Below, piece by piece: positions 10,709 through 23,907 of a stretch of DNA of 64,000 bases. Under the pieces are notes generated by a model, which saw only the letters and a list, made by a program, of their open reading frames with translations, ran no database searches and was not told where the DNA came from. The translations under genes were made by a program, and so were the position numbers. The first letter of the stretch is position 1, and each line of letters begins with the position of its first letter. Source of the DNA: Malachius bipustulatus (taxonomy: Eukaryota > Arthropoda > Insecta > Coleoptera > Melyridae); the NCBI GenBank assembly GCA_910589415.1, contig OU342634.1, positions 41,160,723-41,224,722 of the forward strand. The letters are read 5' to 3'.

Positions 10709-11444
10709 ATTATTAAATAGTATAATGATATTAGAGACCAGAGAATTAGATAGGATTTGCGCTCATATCCTAAATATTTTTTTCAGCTATGGCTTTTGGA
10801 TTGTCATTATCAGTCAGTATGTAGTAATGACTCAAACACTAAAAAATGTAGAAAATAGCAACATTTTTGTACACTGAAAATTTTAAGAAATTTTGTTTGT
10901 TATAGTTACTAATACTACATTTCCTGGTGAATAAATTTGTTTCTTTTATTATTTTTTATAATTGTCCCATAATTTACCACTACTATTTTAGGATTTGTAG
11001 GTATTTAATAATTATTATTGTGACTAGTAGAATTTATTGACTTTTTTGTATTTACTTGAATAGTTATGTTTATGTATTTTATTATTATGTTTTGCCATGT
11101 TATTAGATTTATTATGTGTTTTTTTTTGTAAGTAAAACGCCTAATTTTTGAATTAAAGGCTTATAATGTATAATGTAGTCTGAGGTAGTAAATTAATAGG
11201 CAAGTAGCTATAAGTATACCTTACCTACCTAGTATACCTACTACCTGAAGAAACACAATTCTTACTTTTGATTATTGAACATGTTGTATGTATTGATTAT
11301 AGTTACTGAGAATATTGATTGTTTTCTTAAGTTTATTGAATGAAATAAATTTAATAAATATAGCACCTTTAAGGAAAATTTACGACGTTGTTGTAATATC
11401 CTGAAAAAAACTGAAAACTCGAGATTTCTTATTTTTGGCATATC
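10709..11444. other. AT-rich intergenic DNA after senju
   Basis: Very AT-rich sequence with several ATTATT runs and TAGTAGGTA-like strings. I see no coding region, RNA gene or clear repeat boundary. Confidence 0.4.
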
Positions 11445-11650
11445 TTTTTTATTATTGCAAATTAATAAATAATTTTTGTAGGTTAACATAGATCGTCAAA
11501 ACGTAAGGCTATCCATTTGACATCACAAAAATTTTCAAAGTCGACCAGAACCAATGCAGACTTTTCAGTCAACTTTTGTTTTTCTTACGGCCACGGGCCG
11601 CCGTATTACTTTTTTATGTCGTTTGGTGTAAAAAAATTGTAGGAACCAAT
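11445..11650 (+). repeat. Dispersed repeat, copy A (inverted relative to 62550-62740)
   Basis: Strings in order (TATCTTTTTTATT, AATAAATAAT, GTAGG, GGCTATCCATT, TTTTTGTTTTTCTTA, TTTTTATGTCGTTTGGT) match the complement of 62550-62740 in the same order with modest divergence. The ends and the class of element are not clear. Confidence 0.5.
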
Positions 11651-12229
11651 TTTTTTTTTTAATTTCATCCTTGAAAAAATACAACTTTTTACACCGAATC
11701 ATATTAAAAAAAAAAAAAAAACGGCAAGCAGTGTATGATTTCATATTGACGTAATTCGGTGAAAAAGTTTATTATTTTTCGAAAAATATTAATTTTAGAT
11801 AAGAATAGAAGAATTAAATGATAATTTCTTGTTTTTGACACGTAAAACTGCATTCACTTGGGTAATTATGATTGACGCTGAATTTTTGATTGTTTTGTAT
11901 TGATCGTAAGTTTGTTATTTTATTTTTATCGATACGGTCATGAATTCCTTAATGGACGGTACTGCGGTTAGTTGCTGTCAGCTTGCAGGAGGGCGCTGTA
12001 TTGTTGCCAAGTTTCACTTCGGTGAATGTGTTATTACTCTATGATAAAGTGTTAAATTTGATTAATGACAATGACATATGAGTCTTGTCAATTTTGATAG
12101 CGATCAGCTGCTGCAGTCATGGCGATTGCGCAGATCACAAAAAAATTTATCAGATGCGCACTTTAACATCAATGACCAATAGAAAATTTTAGTCATTGTG
12201 TAAAATGAGAACAAAACATTTTTTCTTTG

Positions 12230-12430
12230 TCTAATGTAAGGTTTTGAGGTCATCCTTCCCAGCTGTTTCTGTTTTCTTGCCAAATCCAGTTCATGTCCAC
12301 AAGATCACGAAGCTGTTGTTCAGCTGATTGTTGTTTTCGATGGTGCAGTTTGAGAATTTATCGCTTTTCCTGTGAATCCTCTGCAATGCAAAAGTGATAG
12401 GTAGACGGGCATCTCAAGGTTCACCCTCAA
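12230..12430 (+). other. Possible non-coding 5' exon of WDR26 (weak)
   Basis: This stretch is less AT-rich than its surroundings and ends in CCTCAA followed by GTATGT, a good splice donor at 12431. Its ATGs are followed quickly by stops, so it would be untranslated leader. The next acceptor matching WDR26 is at 14991. Assignment is positional only. Confidence 0.25.
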
Positions 12431-14991
12431 GTATGTATTGAACTTCATTCCTATTACCTTGTTCTTTAAATGAAAATTGTGATTTTGATAATTGCTTGTG
12501 ACGTAATAGACGAAATAATTGCTGGAAAAATCGTATTATTTGACGGAAAATCTGAAATTTAAAAGTGCTGTCGTTCGTTCATGGTGCTGATTAATTGTGC
12601 GTAAAAAGTTATGGGAAAATTATTCAAAAGCAGAATTGATTCAATTTCATTATTGTCTACAAGGCAATGTTGCCAGGTGTAGGATTTCCCCCAATCAAGA
12701 AACCAAGCAAGCAACTCCTTCCACTTTTACTTATACATTTCTAAAAATATATTATGGAGGTTTGGAAAATGTTTCATTTAAAAAAATATTAATATGCTGT
12801 TTTCTACCTCTCCATTCCATATGTAGAGGTATCTAAACAAGGGAAAAAAGACAGTTAGGTATTTTTATGTTCATCTAATAATTTTAACCTTTTTTTTTTA
12901 ATTTTGATAATCTCTAAGCTTTTTTTCTATTTTGAACACTAGGTAAGTATTATCTACCTTTGGTTCTAGGAAAAGACTTTATGGATTCTGCCTGAATCAG
13001 ATTGTCACCATAGTAACTTATTAATTTAATAAGAAACCTGTAACTTTAATGTCGTGTTAAAAATGTTCTTGATTGGCCATCTAGTACCAGTAGTACCCCA
13101 TGATATTAGTTTATGTGTAAATCAGCATTTTGACATTATTTTCCCTCATTTGCTAGTGCTAGACACTCTTACCCATTATTATAAGAAATGAGTATTTCTA
13201 TCTGCCTTATCTTAAAGTAAAGCTGTCTCCTTCTTATAATTCCGATAATTTTATAGGGGTAGTACCCGAGGTAGTACCTAAGTAGTGTTAGTGTTATTAA
13301 TTAAAATACACACAACCTTACTATCTGAGCAATTATAAGGTGTAGAACTGTATAGAATGCAAAAGGTCTTAAAGTAACTCACTATCACTGCGCATACTTG
13401 GAGTCATGCAGTCCCCAGGTAAAGCCTTTTGTTTTCCAGTCCAGGGTTTCTTTTGCTATCATTGGTAGTGTCTGCTTGTATCCAGATATATCAAACAAAG
13501 GAGGTTGCACTATTATTAGTCATGTGCACTCTCACCTGTTCATTGACATCAAACTTCACCTATAAATGCATTTGCAAAATTGTTTCTTCTTGCTAGCGTC
13601 AAAGATTCAACAAAAATATTCAAAATGAGAAGTCCTCTACGGAATTGGAACGAGCCAGATTAGATACATTCAAGGTTTGATCTCACTAATCGACTAATGA
13701 ACATTGCTTTGATACTTGCAATGCAGTGGTAGATTTTCACAACTTCTGAATTATAAATTCTGACATTTTCAGTCCTTGTCCAGTCTTATAATACAGTTTT
13801 AAAATGGTACGTGTCAGTCTTGGCATTTTCAAATATATTTTTACTAAATAATCTGTTGAGCTGTTTTATGGTTCAATTTAACACTGTTAAGTTCTGTAAG
13901 ACCATATGCTAAGACTAATTATTCTATTATAAAACTGAAGATAGTGTTGGGGTCAAACACGACATCTAAAAGCCCTATTGAGCAGTACGGTTGGTTTTTA
14001 TCTTTGCATATTGGCCATGTACATATATAATATTTTGTGCTGTCAGTAAATTATCAACATTTTATTTTCAAGGTATTTTCATACATTGGAATTAGATAAT
14101 ATGTGATGTTGTTTGCTGTTGTTGTTGTTAAGTTCATAAAATATGTACACAAAACTTCCTGAACTGAAACATTTCATGTTTATTAATTAGAGCTCCAGAC
14201 ACATAAAATTGGGAATGAGAGGCCCAGGAGAGGGTGGAGATATTGCTGAAAAGCCAGCAAATGAGATGGTTATCTAGCTTCAAATAGGTAATGTTTAAGG
14301 GAGGTTATTTGTACTTTGTAGTAAAGGGACCAGTCAGGTAAACAAAAATTCTTAAAAGGACCCACATTGTCCTTGTCATAAATCATCTAAGTTACAAAGT
14401 TATACATTCTTCTTGTGAATTTCAGGATAAAATATAGATTTACAAGGTACTTATTATAACCTTTCCTATGAAATACTTACCTACCTATCAGTTACAAATA
14501 TGTCCCTTCAAAGCACACTACTAAGCCAGGTATAATTTCTTTTTAATGACTAAAGTACTTATTTCAAGATTAGGTGTAATAATAGAAATGGGTATCCATT
14601 CTAACTAACTCACAACAAAAGATGCTTGTTCTGGGAAACCCTGCCTTGGACAATGAAAAAATCCTCATGGCACATTGGTATTAAAATTTCTAATATTATA
14701 CAATGAATAAAATAGCAAGGTATATAGAATATTTTATCTAAATGACTTTAAATAACATGTGTCCATAGAAAATTTCCAGACCTTGGAGGTTTCAAGTAGG
14801 CGACTCTGAATTTTAGTAGAGCTTTACTGATCAGGCAGAGCTAGCGCAAACTCGTTTCTGCACATCCATCCTCAGTCTCATTCTTATGTGTCCCGAACTC
14901 TAGCATTCAATCATATGATTGTTTGATTTAGTAATTTATCATCACAGAGATTATTAGCTCTAGCTCTAGCTCCATTTTGAAATTTTAACAG
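12431..14991 (+). other. DNA upstream of the first recognised WDR26 exon, probably intron
   Basis: No coding sequence was found apart from the exon starting after the TTTTAACAG acceptor (14983-14991). The frames around 12597 and 13625 have stops and no resemblance to WDR26. Confidence 0.35.
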
Positions 14992-15141
14992 CACTGGTGG
15001 TCTGGAGAGGTGAAAGTGGATCTCTTGGAGAGCTGTTCTGCGGGTGGTGTCTCAGAGCCGAGCCTGGCCTCTTGCTCTGGCGGGTTGGACGACGGTGAAG
15101 AGCCCCCCCGCAAACGCTCTCGACGACACGCCGCGGACACC

Positions 15142-18100
15142 ATGCAAGCTAGCAACGGGTGCCTGCAGAACGGGACACCCCCTCAGTCCAGCAATGGCAC
15201 CGAAAATGGCCATGAGGAAGCCAAGGAGGTGCCCCTCGATCAGGTCAACAAGGATATCGTTCGGCTCATCGGGCAGTACTTGAAGAACGAGGGACTTGTG
15301 TAAGTTGAATTCTAGATTTGGCATCGAAAAGCTACAAAACTGTGAATCCTTTTCAGTCGTTCCTGTGAGTCGCTCTTATCCGAGTCGGGCTGTCGTCTGG
15401 ACCATCCGTCCGCCGCAAAATTCCGTCAGCACGTGATGAACGGCGACTGGAACAAAGCTGATCACGATTTACAAGAAATTAAACCTTTGCTCGGCAATCC
15501 TTCGTTTATTCACGTAAGAATTCAAAGTGGTGTCGATCGAATCCGAATTTATGCAACTTAATGTAAATTTTAGGAAATGAAATTCTTGCTTCTCGAGCAG
15601 AAATATCTGGAGTATCTCGAAGACGGTAGAGCTTTAGATGCTCTTCATGTGCTGCGAAACGAATTGACACCGCTGCAACATAACACCAGCCGTGTGCACC
15701 AGTTGTCGAGTTTCATGATGTGCTCCAACGTTCAGGAGTTGCACGACAAAACTAAATGGTAGGTATAATCGCGCTGTCTCAAATATTTCACAGTCTTTAT
15801 ATTTATTGTCTCAATTTTATCTTCCAGGGAAGGTAAAGGTGTAAAGTCTCGTACCACGTTGATGAATAAACTGCAAGCGTTTTTACCTCCAAGTGTGATG
15901 CTCCCGCCGGATAGGCTACACACGCTGTTAAATCAAGCTCTCGAGCTACAAACACTGAGATGCACTCATCATAACACATCTCAGGGAGTCGCTTTACATA
16001 ACGCTTCATTACTAGTGGACCATCATTGCCCCAAAGACTCATTTCCCACCCACACAATTCAGGTGAGTAATCTAAAAAAGTTTATTATTAATAAAATTAA
16101 CTAATGATTACCTATTATTGTATTAGGTTTTGAATGACCACTGTGATGAGGTTTGGTACTGTCAGTTCTCACCTGATGGTACGAAATTAGCCACCGGGTC
16201 CAAAGACACCAACGTCATCATCTGGGAAGTGCATCCAGAAACCTGCACTATTTCTTACATGAAAACTTTTGACGGACATTCATACGGTTAGTTACATCAT
16301 AATGAATTGAATCGGTCGACTTTACAGAGTGTTATTATTTCAGGAGCCGCTTACATATCCTGGAATCCTGATTCCACTCATTTGGTTGTTTGTGGACCCG
16401 AGGAAAGTTCGGACGTGTGGCTCTGGAATCTCAATACGGAGAAAGTCCTCAAGGTGTCGCAATCCAGCGAAGATGCCCTGACTTGCTGTGCGTGGAACAA
16501 AGACGGAAATAAGTTTGTTGTAAGTCTCTTTTTTATTTAAAAAAATCTTTTTATCTAAGAGATGGTTTCATTGTTCAAGGTTGGAGGCATTCGTGGACAT
16601 TTCTACCAATGTGATATGGACGGTACAATAACAGACTCATGGGAAGGTGTTAGAGTGAACACTCTTTGGTGTAGAAGAGACGGAAAGAGTATTTTAGCTT
16701 CAGACACTCACCATAGAGTTAGAAGTTATATATTTGAAGACCTCAGTGATCAAACTCTGTGAGTTGAGAATTTTGTCTGATTTATTACTGATTATTTATC
16801 TTTGTGTTTTTTTTTTATTGTTAAGTGTACAAGAAGATCATGCCATAATGTCTTTCACGGTCGATAAAAATGATCGACTGGCCCTCTTGAACGTCGCCAC
16901 TCAAGGTGTACATTTATGGGATCTCAAAGATAAATGCTTAGTCAGACGGTACCAAGGAGTTACTCAGGGACATTTCACTATCCACTCTACTTTTGGTGGA
17001 ATCGATCAAGATTTTATCGCTAGTGGAAGTGAAGATAATTTGGTAAGTTCAAATAAATAAACTTTTAGAAATCTGATCTAATCTCCAGAAATGAAAATAA
17101 TTCATACGCCATTGTTCGGATGGAAAAAGTATAGAAATATTGACAAAAAAAGTAATTTTTTTTTAATGGGTCGTTGAATACTCACTGTAACAGTGAGTAA
17201 TAATGGCCGGTCAATTAACGGGTAAATTTTTGAGACCGATTCTAAAGAAGATATCGACTCTAGGTATAATAATTATCTTTATAGAGGGTTGAAAAACACG
17301 TGGAAAAAATCAATGGAAAAAATCAAAGAAAAAAATCACACTATGATACGGTGTTGTGGGATTTCTAAAATCGAAACAATAAAATTCTATCTTCATTTGT
17401 TTTTGAGATATCAGGAAAAACAGGAAAAAGTTTTCATTATGTTACGTCATATTTATACAATTTTTATCATTTCGCTGTGACGTAATTTTCTTCATTTATG
17501 TCATTTTTAATTGTTCATACCAAGGAAATTATGACCATGTCGTCACAAATTTAAATCTTTTTCTCGGTTTTCTCAGAAACGACTTCACTTAATTATTTAA
17601 AATGCAGCTATAGCAACAGAAGCCACTTTTAAATCTTAATAAATTATTAATTTAACATTTCTCTCTAAAACAAATATGGAAGCCAATAATTCAATCCTTA
17701 GTTTTTACCATTGAAGTGTCTATGGTGCGTCAGCCAACGCAACACACTGTATATACACTGAAATTGTGGTGACAATATTGGAACTGTCAAAAACCAAAAC
17801 TAAAACCACAGTCAATGAGAGTGCAAAATCATGGAAAAACTATTTGCTGAAATCAACTTTCCCAACTTGCTGGTGGCAATATTGCCAGTTGGAAATTGGT
17901 CATGGTTGTTACGCCCCCTAGTGGTTATTTTAGAAGCTCGAAAACTATTTTCCAGCGATTTTTTAGAGCCTCTCCTTGAAAAAATATTTTGCCTGAGGCT
18001 GTACGACGATTAGTTTCTGAGATATTCCCGATGACCATTCTTAATGATTCACCCGGTACCTTGAATAGTTGTGATTTTGACTTCCCATAGAACTAAAGGA

Positions 18101-19706
18101 TCAGAAAATAGTTTATAATAAATAATAAATCAATAATTATTGTTGCAACCTTCTCAAATTTCAAAATTAATTAGCAATTTAAAAAAAACAATAAAACTAA
18201 GTACTTACATCAATTATTAATGTAAGAAGTAATTTTTCAAAAAATTAGATCAAACATAAGAAAAATGGATTTATTTTCAGAGAATTCAAATTTATAATAA
18301 TTTTCCACAAACTATAAAAAATTTAGTTGCTTGTAGTTTTTTTTTTACATAAAAATTATCTAATAATAATTTTTTCGCTCATTTCCTTAATTAAAAGTTA
18401 ACTAAAAAATTAACCATTTCTTTATAATACTCTTATATAAAAAAATTACTTTATAATAAAAGTTTTAGTACAATGTTACTCCGTAAATATTTCTCTGTCC
18501 TAAAACACCCTGTATTATTATAGTTATTCTAATTAGTATTATTTTTATTATTACAAATATTACATTATTTACTGTTAATATTTTAGTAAATTAAGTAATA
18601 GGTTCCCATTATAAATTTTAGGTTTCTAAGGACAACGGACTTTAATGATGATAAAAAGTTTGATATGACTATCACCAAAAAGGACAAAAGATTTTCAGCA
18701 TTCTTACATTTTCATTTCCTTTTATAAGCCATCAGAAGATGTTTAATTAGCCGGAATTTTTATATTTCCTCTTATTTTTTCACTTATTTTTCTTTTAGAA
18801 AACAAGATAATTATTGTCTCATTTAATTTTGATACAGTTACAAATTTTTTCACTAAACTAGAAATTTTTTATAACTCAAAGAAATAAAGATCAAAATTTT
18901 GAATTGTATACTGCTTGCCTTAGTCTTTGTATATAATAAAATAGGTAATACTAATAGATTTTGTGGTGGTAGGCCTGATCGGCTTTATACTATCTTCAGT
19001 CTGAATAAATAAATAAATAAATAATTCATTTCTGAAGGACATCTACGGGAAAGTACCTGCAGGATAACATTATAACAGATTAAGAAATAAATTTTATTAT
19101 TATTATAACAAATTACATATTTTTGCAATTTTTTTGTTTTATTTTTACTGTTCAATCATAATATTATTGTGTTGGCACAACTTAAATTTTTTTTTTTAAT
19201 CGCCTGGAATGAGTTATGTAAGTTGGTTTCAATTTGGTTCCTTTAAACAATTATTATTTTGACTTTTTTTTTGAAATGCAAGTTATGGAAATAAGATAGG
19301 AAATACACTGAGTACCTATTTCTATGGCATTGAAAATTATTACACAATGAGAGTATTATCTGTAAACTTCGAAACAAAGCATCCGCATTCATGTAATTGG
19401 AATTTTTGCAGGTGTACATCTGGCATATTCGCGATGAGCATCCGATCGCATCGCTCGCCGGACACACGAGGACAGTAAACTGTGTCGCCTGGAATCCCGT
19501 TTATCCGCAAATGCTGGTCTCGGTATCTGACGACTGTACGATCAGAATATGGGGACCCAAGAACAAGATGCCTAAGCAATCATCAGGTAATTAGGTGAAA
19601 TAGCAGGTTGAAATAATATTAACGTTGTGTTTCCTTAATGCGAACAGTGTCTTCTTCGAGCAGCGATTCGAGCAACAATAGCTCATGGAACGAGATGGTT
19701 TCATAG
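15142..19706 (+). CDS. WDR26: WDR26: LisH-CTLH-WD40 subunit of the CTLH/GID ubiquitin ligase, 10 exons
   Basis: Exons 15142-15299, 15357-15513, 15574-15758, 15828-16062, 16127-16286, 16344-16519, 16580-16758, 16826-17042, 19412-19586 and 19648-19706 join in frame to 566 residues. WDR26 is a scaffold and substrate-receptor subunit of the CTLH E3 ligase and also binds Gβγ. Domains in order: a LisH at about 38-70 ([15 protein letters not shown]), a CTLH region ([40 protein letters not shown]), then WD40 repeats from about residue 246 ([47 protein letters not shown]). The tail is serine-rich ([10 protein letters not shown]). Start is uncertain: the open frame continues upstream to the acceptor at 14991 without an ATG and encodes a basic PRKRSRR motif, so an upstream coding exon is possible. 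The ATG used lies in the context GACACCATGC and begins MQASNG, like human MQANGAG. Confidence 0.93.
17043..19411 (+). other. Large WDR26 intron between exons 8 and 9
   Basis: A 2.4 kb intron dividing the WD40 domain. It contains AT-rich DNA, frames without recognisable products (17289-17480, 17831-18013), an (AAAT)n run at about 19006-19024 that follows CTTCAGTCTGAAT and may be the tail of a retroelement, and no gene. Confidence 0.5.
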
Positions 19707-21893
19707 TATTTGTCGTAATTAAAGACTGAGTTATTATAAATCACACGAGTATAATGCGTAATAAAAAAAACGTGCGTAGCTTCGTCCTCGGTATGAACTT
19801 TTTATTTATAGCCGGTGCGAAATGTTTTTAAATTGGATTGTCCTGTGAAAGCAATCTTTTGTTATGGCTGTTGTTAGTTGAAGGATCGCTTTTTGTAACT
19901 GTCATTGTCATCGAATTTGTACTTCAAGAATATTAATGACTAACGAGTCTTCTTTTTTTGTAATATGATTTCTGTTTAACGAACCAAAAAGATACTAGAA
20001 AATAACTCACATATTACAAAGTATCTTGATTCTACTTGGTGAGCGAATGTGCATAAAAGGTTATCTGTCCATTTAGGCTGAAATTGTCTTGGAAGCTATT
20101 TATTTTTCAGAATAAGGCACCTGACAAGAAGTATCTTGTTGATTACGACAGTTTTTTAATTGGTCTCGTCAGAGAGGTGACGAGTTCATAGAATCTCCAA
20201 TCTGCCTGATTTAATAATATTCACTTTTGTTCGAAATACGTAACTTTCTGAGTCGTAGTCTATGTTTGCAACCACAATAATAGCCTCCAATATATTTTAT
20301 CTAATCTACCCCTCAATTTCACATTAAAATCATCTTGCAGCAGGTGTTTCATTAATTTTTGTTTTTTTCAGTGTTCGTTTTACATAATGTTCTTTACAGA
20401 TGTATTGCAATTTAGTTAGAATTATAATTTTTGGTGGTTTCGATGACTTTGGTTGTTACGAGCCCGTTAGTTTTTGGATCTTTTGACTTATCATAGTTTT
20501 GATCGAAAAAGGTTTACTCCAATTAAAAAACATTTTGAATAGATTCTGAATAGTTGGTTTCGTTGTGAAGTTTTTCATATTTAAATCTATATATTTAATC
20601 GTCTTGTTTTATTGGGTTAAAGTAAGTTATATGAAAAAGGAATATATTTATCTAACGATCTAACCATTTGTAATATTAAATGAATTTTTTTGTTTTAATT
20701 CTAGTAACAATTTTTTTATACCTTTATATAAAAGTATATGGCACAAGAATATGGGATATATCTGCAGAGCATGGATTAATATTATTTTCTTACCCAACAA
20801 TATAATTTTTGGTGTTACCTTGAATTATGTTTTTTCTTGCTGTGTGATATAATAGTCCATGCCTTGCTTTTGTTTTATCAGTGGTAGTGAGTATTGTTTC
20901 TTATCATATTAATTTTTAAATTTACGAGAGGCCTTATATCCCATTATTTGCTGAAATTATTGTTAAATTTATTGATTGACAGTTATCGTAGTTTTCTGAT
21001 GAAGAGTATAATAATATTGCTTGTGTACTAGAATGGAAAAGATATCTTGAAAAATGTTTCAGGTATTTAGGTGTATAGGATCAAATGAATTATAACAATA
21101 ATAAGAGCTTGCTTCATCATTGGCCGGTTTTGTAAAATTTCGTCAAAATTGACTACCATTGTTGATTTATTTTTTAATTTTGGTTCGTTTAAGCTTATCG
21201 TTCTGTCTGGGGAGCATTTGAAAATTTTTCGTTTTAACATTATTTAGGTAAATCGAGTTTTTTGATTCTTGTGTTGGGAATAAATTTTAGTGCTAAGTGC
21301 AATGTAGGATATATATTTCTTTTAATATTAATAAATTATTTATAGGAGCCTTCTTAGAAGCAAAAAAATTCAGTCCAATTTAGTGTTAGTGATTAGATTT
21401 TTTAATACTAGGAAACTAAAAAGACAATATCTCTTCTAATAGGTGCTAGTCGGATTTTGTTCAGTGCTTAGTAATATTTCTTCAGCATGAACTGAGCATT
21501 CAATTATATTATTATGTTGGCATAGGTTATTCACACATATTAGAACTTCAATAAAACTAGAATTTTGTTGAATTTGGTTTGATCAGGAGTTTTATAAAAC
21601 CGGTTAAAAGTGATGAGTGATACAAAGATCAAGTTATACATATTTAAAATTTTCAGTGTTATTTCGTGAAATTTGTGGGTACATAATATAAAATAAGGTC
21701 ATAAGTTTAGAGTAAGTTTGTGTTCATGTCAAGTGGGTTATATAAGGAGAGATATATTATTACTAATTACAGTTGTGTGAAAATATTTAGCAATAATTAC
21801 AGAAAATTGAAAATATTTTTAATTTAATAAACATTTAAATGTACATGATTGTTTTTGTCTTTCTGTTATTTTTTTTTTATTATACTTCTGCAG
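19707..21893 (+). other. WDR26 3' UTR and downstream DNA
   Basis: About 2.2 kb of AT-rich DNA after the stop codon with many T-rich runs. It probably contains a long 3' UTR. No coding sequence or RNA gene is seen. Confidence 0.4.
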
Positions 21894-21971
21894 AATCTTC
21901 TCAGGATCAGATCACTCTCCGCTCCAACCATCAGGCCAGCGGCCCCCAACCCAAATCGGGCCAACGAACAG
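21894..21971 (+). other. Candidate alternative WDR26 exon downstream of the annotated stop
   Basis: A 78-bp segment rich in G and C compared with its neighbours. It is preceded by a long T-rich tract ending CTTCTGCAG and followed by a GTATAG donor. Spliced to exon 9 (which ends in phase 1) it reads on in frame as ESSQDQITLRSNHQASGPQP and more, and it ends again in phase 1. A following TTGCAG acceptor at 22194 would add five residues and a stop. No resemblance to known WDR26 tails can be claimed. Confidence 0.3.
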
Positions 21972-22157
21972 GTATAGTAATGCAAATGTGCAGTAAATTT
22001 TATGATCCAGGTAAGCACATCTTACCTAGATGTGCTCACCTACTTGTGCTTATAAGCCCTCTTCTTGGTTACCTTAACCAGGTACCCAATCACAAGGCGT
22101 GCTTACCTGGTCATAAAATTTACTCACCTTTATTACTATACCTGTTAGCTGGCCCGA
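21956..22157. repeat. Imperfect inverted repeat, about 65-bp arms
   Basis: The arm at 21956-22022 (TCGGGCCAACGAACAGGTAT and on through AGTAAATTTTATGA) is complementary to 22091-22157. Identity by eye is roughly four in five, with a loop of about 70 bases. It overlaps the 3' edge of the candidate exon at 21894-21971. Confidence 0.55.
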
Positions 22158-22199
22158 CAGTAATGCTTAGTCTCCGCTCTGTCTTTCCTTGCAGTTATA

Positions 22200-22640
22200 T
22201 ACAGAGGGTGATCAGAAACTCATTGAAGCTAGTTTTTTTAAACACCACAACAGCAATAAGTGAATATTTCAGTTCACTGTAATATTTGGAAATACACTAC
22301 ATGATTAGTGGAACTTTTTTTACAAAACCTCTTTACAAAATAATTGAAAATGTTAAAATTTAAACGTTAAATTTAAATCTGACAGAAATTTGAAGTTTGG
22401 CAACCGTGCAAGTTCACCTTACCATTATAAAACATTGAAATGCTTTCATTGGCATGGAGACTAAAATATTGAAAATTATATCTAACCGAACTTATTCACA
22501 TGTTGCCGCTTATATTTTTACAAAAATGGTCAAAAATCTAAAAAAAAAGAACTTACTTGCTTACTTTAAGAAAATTTACTATTAAAAAGTGATGTTTATC
22601 ACAGCATGCTCCGAGTGCCTGAGTTTCTTATCACTCTGTA
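22200..22640. mobile_element. MITE with TACAGAG(G)GTGAT ends
   Basis: The left end TACAGAGGGTGATCAGAAAC (22200) pairs with the right end (complement TACAGAGTGATAAGAAACTC, ending 22640). TA is at both borders; length 441 bp. No coding sequence was recognised. Confidence 0.6.
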
Positions 22641-23625
22641 TATCAGTTATGTCTTTGTCTCATAACTTCAAAATTTAATTGGGAATTTTTTTTAAATATC
22701 AACAATTTGTCTTACATACACGTAGTAGAGGGTTAACCAAATAAAGATCAGTGGTCAGCAGAGATAATTTTTGATTTTCATTTTACAGATTATGAGATTT
22801 TACAACTTATGTGACTGCGACATAACTTACTTGAACGGAAATTAACATTTAAATTGTTGAAAATAATCAGAGCTGTCTTGATGATCGACAAAGTTAGGTA
22901 CCTAATGCAACAAAAACAATCTATTTTGGTAATTTATTGTTACCAGTATCAGAAAAAATCTGGTAACTTGAGTGTCATCCCAGCAACTCGTGTGACAGTC
23001 TCTAAACTAAAAATATTGCAAAAAACGTCAACGCTGATAAATTATGGACATACAAAACTAATTCAGCTTGGTAACTTATAAGATGGTCACAAACATGACA
23101 TTTTCTCTGTGAATGACTGTGTTCCTCTCTCAAAAATTGTAGCCTTTTATTATTTTATTGTCTTTGGTAACTTGGTGGATAAACAGTTAATCTACTTACA
23201 TGGCTGGCTTTACACCAGTTGTATTAACTCGATTATTAAAACACTACTTGTGTTTAAAATTATAACAACAACAAACAAAGACCTGTCACTGATGCCTGTG
23301 AAATTTAATCCTTCAACAGTGTTGAAATGTGGTTTAGGTTGAGGCAACATATGTGACATGAATTTCTGGGAATAAAAAATAAGTGATTACAGTGTAAAGT
23401 GTAAATAACATTGACAGATAAGCTAACAGGTTAGCTGGATTGGTGCCTTCACCTTGGGGTTTCCTCTCTTTGGAGAAAGTCTCACTTCCACCGAAAAGGG
23501 CCAATGTATTCTCGTGGAAGTGTCTAGTGCCAAGAGACTTCATAATATCATGTAACATGGTAAGTAATTCAAAATAAAGTAAATTATTGGCCTGTTTTGT
23601 TTCACTTGAATGCAGAATTATTGTA
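22641..23625. other. Intergenic DNA, nothing recognised
   Basis: Short open frames occur on both strands (22854-23342 plus, 23334-23630 minus), but none shows a recognisable motif. No repeat boundary was found. Confidence 0.35.
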
Positions 23626-23872
23626 TACACCGTGTTGCATAGAACAGGTAACAGGGAATACGTGTATAGAATATTTCAACAATTCTTTGAAAATAAATGA
23701 CATCCTTTCAAAAAGACAGTTCCCTTGGAAACTTTCAAGTTCCCTAGGATACTACACAGTTTTCAAGGAAACTATCAGTTTTTAAACCAGAGTGGCTTGG
23801 ATCCTCAATAATATTCCCTGTAGTGTTTTTCCTATGTTACATTTCCTTTGCAACACAGCCTATAACAGATTC
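23626..23872. mobile_element. MITE family X, copy 1
   Basis: Ends are inverted repeats: TACACCGTGTTGCATAGAAC at the left and the complement of TATAGGCTGTGTTGCAAAGG at the right. The internal strings AGAATATTTCAACAA, CTTGGATCCT and CCCTGTAGTGTTTT recur at 59324-59459, a shorter copy in a ZNF622 intron. Confidence 0.6.
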
Positions 23873-23907
23873 CCCCTCCTGTGATGTCTGTGATGGTTCC
23901 AGGTGTG

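Noticed and set aside
15044..16057. Other-frame and minus-strand frames over WDR26 exons
   Set aside because: The exon frame carries LisH, CTLH and WD40 motifs; the others have none.
17840..17905. Hairpin-like TTTCCCAACTTGC..GCCAGTTGGAAA as a microRNA
   Set aside because: The stem is short and interrupted, with no sign of a typical precursor.
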